Of a stretch of 8,841 nt of DNA, positions 5,685-8,841 are shown piece after piece. Source of the DNA: Lachnospiraceae bacterium (GTDB lineage: Bacteria; Bacillota; Clostridia; Lachnospirales; Lachnospiraceae); contig JAGCSS010000209.1 of the NCBI GenBank assembly GCA_017964055.1, positions 1-8,841 on the forward strand, written 5' to 3'. Within the stretch, counting starts at the first letter, position 1; the number at the start of each line of letters is the position of its first letter. The notes beneath the pieces were generated by a model. It did no database searches, had not been told where the DNA came from, and was given only the letters and a program-made list of their open reading frames with translations. Position numbers and translations under genes: made by a program.

Positions 5685-7835
5685 ATGGAATATTATCCCA
5701 GTAGTGAACAACATCAGAACAGGATCGTAAATGAGTACTTTGCTCCTGTGGAGACGATGGCGAATTCGAACATCGGATTCATGACCACGCAGTTTATCCG
5801 CAGGGCCGTATTCAGCGACGGCACGGAAGAGTATCGATGTCCGATGGAGCCCGGACCGAACGAGCAGGTAAAGCTCAGGATCAGGGTGGCAAAGGGCAAT
5901 GCGTCAGCCGTTGTATGCGTTGTCGGGAGCCAGAGGATCACCATGAGCATCTCGAGCGTTAATCAGTTGTTTGATTTCTACGAGTGCATGTATACTACAG
6001 GAGTAGAAAATGTTCCCTATTATTTCATCATCTGGTGCGATGACAGATATTACTTCTATAATGCGGTAGGTGTTACGGAGCAGCATGATGAGACTTATGA
6101 TTTCTGGCTTATGCCGGGCTTTAAGACCCCCGACTGGGCAAAGGGCGCGGTCATGTATCAGATATTCACCGACCGTTTTGCCGACGGTGCTGCCGACAAC
6201 CGCACTCTGACCAACGAGTATTTTTACATCGACTGCTATTCGCGTGAGGTGATGGACTGGAACAAGACCCCCGAGAACAACGATGTAGGCATCTTCTACG
6301 GCGGGGACTTGAGCGGCGTACTCCGCAAGCTCGACTATCTGCAGGATCTCGGGATCGAAGTCATCTATTTCAATCCGCTGTTTGTATCCCCTTCCAACCA
6401 TAAATACGATACTCAGGATTACGACCACATAGATCCTCATTTTACGGTCATTCCGCACGATTACGGCAATGTGCTGGAAGAAGGCGATACGGACAACCGG
6501 CATTCGGCACGCTATATCACGAGAGTTACCGACCTGACGAATCTCGAGGCGAGCAACGCGTTTTTCGCAAATTTCGTCGGAGAATGCCACAAGCGCGGGA
6601 TCAGGGTCATCCTGGACGGCGTGTTCAATCACTGCGGTTCGTTCAACAAGTGGCTCGACGGACAGCATATATATGAGGATGCGATAGGTTTTGAAAAGGG
6701 CGCGTACGGACATGCCGACAGCCCTTACCGCAGCTTCTTTAAGTTCAATGACGAGAGCTGGCCCGACAATTACAGCTATGACGGCTGGTGGGGGCACAAG
6801 ACTCTGCCCAAGCTCAATTATGAGGGCTCACCCGAGCTCGTCGAATACATCCTTAATATCGCGCGCAAATGGGTATCCCCGCCTTTTAACTGCGACGGCT
6901 GGAGACTCGACGTGGCGGCGGATCTCGGATATTCCGAGGAGTTTAACCACAAATTCTGGCGCATGTTCCGTGACGCGGTCAAGGAGGCCAATCCCGAGGC
7001 CATCATCATTGCCGAGAATTATGAGAATTCGGGCAAGTGGCTGCAGGGCGGCGAGTGGGACAGCATCATGAACTATGAGGCATTCATGGAGCCCGTGACC
7101 TGGTTCCTGACCGGCATGGAAAAGCACAGCGATTTCTTCCGCGGGGACATGTTCAGGAACAATGACGCGTTTTTCGGAGCGATGCTGTATCACATGAGCA
7201 GGATGAATACGCAGAGCCTGCTGACCGCGATGAACCAGCTCTCAAACCACGACCATTCGAGATTCATGACCAGGACGAGCAGGAGGATAGGCAGACTGGC
7301 GACCTGCGGACCGGAGGAGGCATCGTGGGATATCCGGCCCTGGTGCATGCGTGAGGCGATAGTTATGCAGATGACATGGCCAGGCGCTCCGTGCCTGTAT
7401 TACGGCGATGAGGCCGGCGTCTGCGGCTGGACCGATCCCGACAGCAGGAGGACTTACCCGTGGGGACGCGAGGACCACGAGCTGCTTAATTTCTATAAAG
7501 AAATGATCAGGATACACCGCTCCTACGATGCGCTGAAGACAGGTTCGATCAAGTTCCTGGCCGGCGATCATGCGATCATTGCGTACGGCCGCTTTAACCG
7601 TGACGAGAAGATCGTGACCATTGTCAATAACGATGATGTTCCGAGAAATATTGACATTCCCGTATGGGAGCTGGGCAACGATGACAGCGAGGCCATGGTG
7701 CGTCTGGTCGAGACCTACGACAGCGGCTATAATTTCTTTGCCGAGATGTACCACGCCGAGCGCGGAGTTATCGCGATGCACCTGGAGCCGCACAGCGCTA
7801 TGGTGCTGAAGAATCTTATGAGGTATCTGCAGTGA
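5685..7835 (+). CDS. GH13 alpha-glycosidase, neopullulanase / cyclomaltodextrinase / maltogenic amylase-like
   Basis: This is a 716-residue enzyme acting on alpha-1,4 (and possibly alpha-1,6) bonds of maltodextrins, cyclodextrins or pullulan. A beta-rich N-terminal domain (about 35-140) resembles the CBM34-type domain of this group. The catalytic barrel opens at TPDWAKGAVMYQIFTDRF (148-165). Conserved regions are DGVFNH (311-316), GWRLDVA with nucleophile D409, IIAENY with acid/base E444, and NHD with D523. LPKLN (374-378) is the region V mark of neopullulanase-like GH13 (usual form MPKLN). A beta-sandwich end follows (about 625-716). No signal peptide is present, so it acts inside the cell on imported sugars. 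It is longer than typical cyclomaltodextrinases (about 590). ATG 5685 has AAAAGG at 5671-5676. Promoter and operator lie just upstream, and nth overlaps its stop. The exact substrate and subfamily are uncertain. Confidence 0.9.
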   Translation: MEYYPSSEQHQNRIVNEYFAPVETMANSNIGFMTTQFIRRAVFSDGTEEYRCPMEPGPNEQVKLRIRVAKGNASAVVCVVGSQRITMSISSVNQLFDFYECMYTTGVENVPYYFIIWCDDRYYFYNAVGVTEQHDETYDFWLMPGFKTPDWAKGAVMYQIFTDRFADGAADNRTLTNEYFYIDCYSREVMDWNKTPENNDVGIFYGGDLSGVLRKLDYLQDLGIEVIYFNPLFVSPSNHKYDTQDYDHIDPHFTVIPHDYGNVLEEGDTDNRHSARYITRVTDLTNLEASNAFFANFVGECHKRGIRVILDGVFNHCGSFNKWLDGQHIYEDAIGFEKGAYGHADSPYRSFFKFNDESWPDNYSYDGWWGHKTLPKLNYEGSPELVEYILNIARKWVSPPFNCDGWRLDVAADLGYSEEFNHKFWRMFRDAVKEANPEAIIIAENYENSGKWLQGGEWDSIMNYEAFMEPVTWFLTGMEKHSDFFRGDMFRNNDAFFGAMLYHMSRMNTQSLLTAMNQLSNHDHSRFMTRTSRRIGRLATCGPEEASWDIRPWCMREAIVMQMTWPGAPCLYYGDEAGVCGWTDPDSRRTYPWGREDHELLNFYKEMIRIHRSYDALKTGSIKFLAGDHAIIAYGRFNRDEKIVTIVNNDDVPRNIDIPVWELGNDDSEAMVRLVETYDSGYNFFAEMYHAERGVIAMHLEPHSAMVLKNLMRYLQ

Positions 7836-8461
7836 CGAAAGCCAAACTTAAACAGATCATGGCGCTGCTGGACGAGCATTATCCGCCGCAGCCGTGTTTT
7901 CTGGAGTACAAAAAACCGTGGCAGCTGCTGTTCGCGACGATATTGTCCGCGCAGTGTACGGACGCGCGGGTCAATATGGTGACGAGAGACCTGTATGTAA
8001 AATATCCCGATCTGGAGGCCTTTGCTGGTGCGGATCTTGCCGAACTCGAGGAGGATATCCGATCGACCGGTTTCTATCATAATAAGGCGCTCCACATCAA
8101 AGCGGCGGCGATAGAGCTGCTGAGCCGTTTCGGAGGAGAGCTGCCTTCGGATATCGAATCGCTGACCTCGCTTCCCGGAGTCGGCCGCAAAACGGCCAAT
8201 GTTGTGCGCACGCATATATTCGGGATACCGAGCATAGTGGTCGATACGCATGTTAAGCGCGTCTCAAAGCTCCTCGGCATCACGCATACAGACGACCCGG
8301 TAAAGGCCGAGTTCGAGCTGATGGACATTTTGCCAAAGGATCACTGGAGCGCATGGAACCAGCAGATCATCACTCACGGCAGGCAGCTCTGCATCAGCGG
8401 ACGGCCGAGATGCGGAGAATGTTTCCTAAAGGATGTATGTGAACATTGCAAAATAAAATAG
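7832..8461 (+). CDS. nth: Endonuclease III (DNA glycosylase/AP lyase)
   Basis: Nth removes oxidised pyrimidines and cuts the abasic site in base excision repair. This 209-residue protein has the helix-hairpin-helix LPGVGRKTANVV (114-125) with catalytic lysine K120, and VDTH with catalytic D138. The C-terminal [4Fe-4S] cluster ligands C187, C194, C197 and C203 follow in the C-x6-C-x2-C-x5-C pattern. These positions coincide with E. coli Nth numbering. The GTG start at 7832 is chosen because it gives MTKAKLKQI, matching the E. coli N-terminus MNKAKRLEI. TGAGG lies 8 bases upstream, and the ATG at 7859 would cut into the conserved start. GTG overlaps the amylase stop as GTGA, so translation is probably coupled. 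A terminator follows. Confidence 0.96.
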   Translation: MTKAKLKQIMALLDEHYPPQPCFLEYKKPWQLLFATILSAQCTDARVNMVTRDLYVKYPDLEAFAGADLAELEEDIRSTGFYHNKALHIKAAAIELLSRFGGELPSDIESLTSLPGVGRKTANVVRTHIFGIPSIVVDTHVKRVSKLLGITHTDDPVKAEFELMDILPKDHWSAWNQQIITHGRQLCISGRPRCGECFLKDVCEHCKIK

Positions 8462-8481
8462 AATTATAGCCCATGTTTCAG

Positions 8482-8511
8482 CCCTGCTCGGGATATCCGT
8501 GCAGGGTTTTT
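8482..8511 (+). terminator. Intrinsic terminator after nth
   Basis: CCCTGC (8482-8487) pairs with GCAGGG (8501-8506); past a T-T mismatch, CGG (8489-8491) pairs with CCG (8497-8499). TTTTT (8507-8511) follows. It begins 20 bases after the nth stop and closes the amylase-nth unit. Confidence 0.9.
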
Positions 8512-8549
8512 CTGTGTCATCCGGACGAAAAAGAAACCGTATTTATCGG

Positions 8550-8562
8550 CCGGAGTTTCCGG
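8550..8562. repeat. Small perfect hairpin CCGGA-GTT-TCCGG
   Basis: Two perfect 5-base arms around GTT in the leader region of the last gene, not followed by a U-run. The role is unknown. Confidence 0.3.
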
Positions 8563-8571
8563 AATCTTTAG

Positions 8572-8588
8572 CTTTTTGTTACAAAAAG
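8572..8588. repeat. Perfect palindrome CTTTTTGTTACAAAAAG
   Basis: 17 bases, two 8-base arms around one central T, between the nth terminator and the secreted-protein gene. As RNA it would fold as 7 bp with a 3-base loop. No U-run follows on the plus strand, so a protein-binding site or a weak hairpin is more likely than a terminator. Confidence 0.45.
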
Positions 8589-8615
8589 TCAAAAAAGCAC
8601 CTGCTCAAGTATTCG

Positions 8616-8639
8616 TTTGTATCTTTTTTGTATCTTTTT
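8616..8639 (+). repeat. Two tandem copies of TTTGTATCTTTTT, 11-base period
   Basis: The 13-base word occurs at 8616-8628 and 8627-8639, overlapping by two bases, so the copies lie on nearly the same face of the helix. They sit just upstream of a possible -10 box. They could be activator sites or a T-rich upstream element. Confidence 0.5.
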
Positions 8640-8644
8640 GGGTT

Positions 8645-8650
8645 TATGAT
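8645..8650 (+). promoter_or_regulatory. Possible -10 box of the secreted-protein gene
   Basis: TATGAT matches TATAAT at five of six bases. Transcription from near 8657 would leave a leader of about 70 nt containing the AGGAGG site. No clear -35 box is seen at 17 bases upstream (8622-8627 is TCTTTT), so activation by a bound factor, or another promoter, is possible. Confidence 0.35.
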
Positions 8651-8664
8651 GGATTCATCGAAAG

Positions 8665-8692
8665 CGATAACGAATGTATCGATAACAGATAC
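8665..8692. repeat. CGATAAC direct repeat and GTATC/GATAC inverted repeat
   Basis: CGATAAC occurs at 8665-8671 and 8680-8686, 15 bases apart. GTATC (8676-8680) and GATAC (8688-8692) face each other around the second copy. GTATC also lies in both T-rich repeats upstream (8619-8623 and 8630-8634). They may be sites for one regulator, or a small RNA fold in the leader. Confidence 0.35.
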
Positions 8693-8725
8693 CGCGTTTG
8701 AGCGGCGTATAATCAGGAGGAAGTT

Positions 8726-8841
8726 ATGAAGAAATTAATGACAAGGATCTTAACAGCAGTACTTGCAGCAGCACTCGTGCTCGGAGCAAGCGGTGTAAGA
8801 ACATACGCGGCAACGAGCGATTCACCTGAGTATATCAATGA
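8726..8841 (+). CDS. Secreted or surface protein, N-terminal fragment (3' end outside window)
   Basis: The gene starts at ATG 8726, five bases after a perfect AGGAGG (8715-8720), and runs off the window after 38 codons. The visible residues form a classical Sec signal peptide: basic MKKLMTR, a hydrophobic core ILTAVLAAALVLGA, then SGVRTYAATSDSPEYIN with a likely signal peptidase I site after TYA or YAA. No lipobox cysteine is present, so it is not a lipoprotein. The mature start, rich in S, D and E, says nothing about function. It has its own leader region, separated from nth by a terminator, so it is an independent transcription unit. The strong ribosome binding site suggests good expression. 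Confidence 0.85.
   Translation, partial: MKKLMTRILTAVLAAALVLGASGVRTYAATSDSPEYIN

Noticed and set aside
5904..6797. 297-codon minus-strand frame inside the amylase gene
   Set aside because: Antisense to a well-supported GH13 gene with all catalytic motifs; the product matches nothing I know.
8512..8725. Riboswitch in the leader of the last gene
   Set aside because: No conserved core of a class I know (c-di-GMP, TPP, cobalamin, SAM, purine) is visible, only short repeats and small hairpins.
8499..8729. 76-codon plus-strand frame between nth and the secreted-protein gene
   Set aside because: It starts inside the nth terminator, crosses the repeat region and runs into the start of the next gene; no ribosome binding site and no recognisable product.

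Overview
The window is a chromosomal stretch from a Firmicute of moderate G+C, most probably a member of the Lachnospiraceae or a close clostridial relative. The evidence is the gene order (hup, rqcP, divIC, tilS, hpt, ftsH), the AGGAGG-type ribosome binding sites, the low-GC-type promoters and the character of the proteins. It is mostly housekeeping DNA. No mobile element, CRISPR array, tRNA or rRNA is visible.

Bases 1-346 hold the 3' end of greA (transcript cleavage factor), followed by a weak terminator. A near-consensus promoter then drives hup (HU DNA-binding protein, 511-786), which ends at a very strong terminator. Ten bases past that terminator begins rqcP (S4-domain ribosome rescue factor). 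After rqcP comes a 148-base gap with a coding-like but startless reading frame, then the tightly packed set divIC - tilS - hpt - ftsH (1231-5412). This is the Bacillus/Clostridium cell-division, tRNA-modification, purine-salvage and membrane-protease cluster. The sporulation genes that sit in it in spore formers (yabP and yabQ between rqcP and divIC, spoIIE before tilS) are absent, which suggests a lineage that has lost sporulation.

The 272 bases between ftsH and the next gene (5413-5684) are the most information-rich non-coding part. They hold three palindromes built on TTGTGCA, an extended -10 promoter, a hairpin with a C-rich loop, a strong terminator, a second extended -10 promoter and a LacI/CcpA-type operator. 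The first promoter, the hairpin and the terminator together could make a small RNA of about 95 nt. The second promoter and the operator control a cytoplasmic GH13 neopullulanase/cyclomaltodextrinase-like enzyme (5685-7835). The gene for endonuclease III (nth, 7832-8461) overlaps its stop codon and is followed by a good terminator.

The last 380 bases carry a repeat-rich, AT-rich leader and the start of a secreted protein whose signal peptide is visible but whose function cannot be told from 38 residues.
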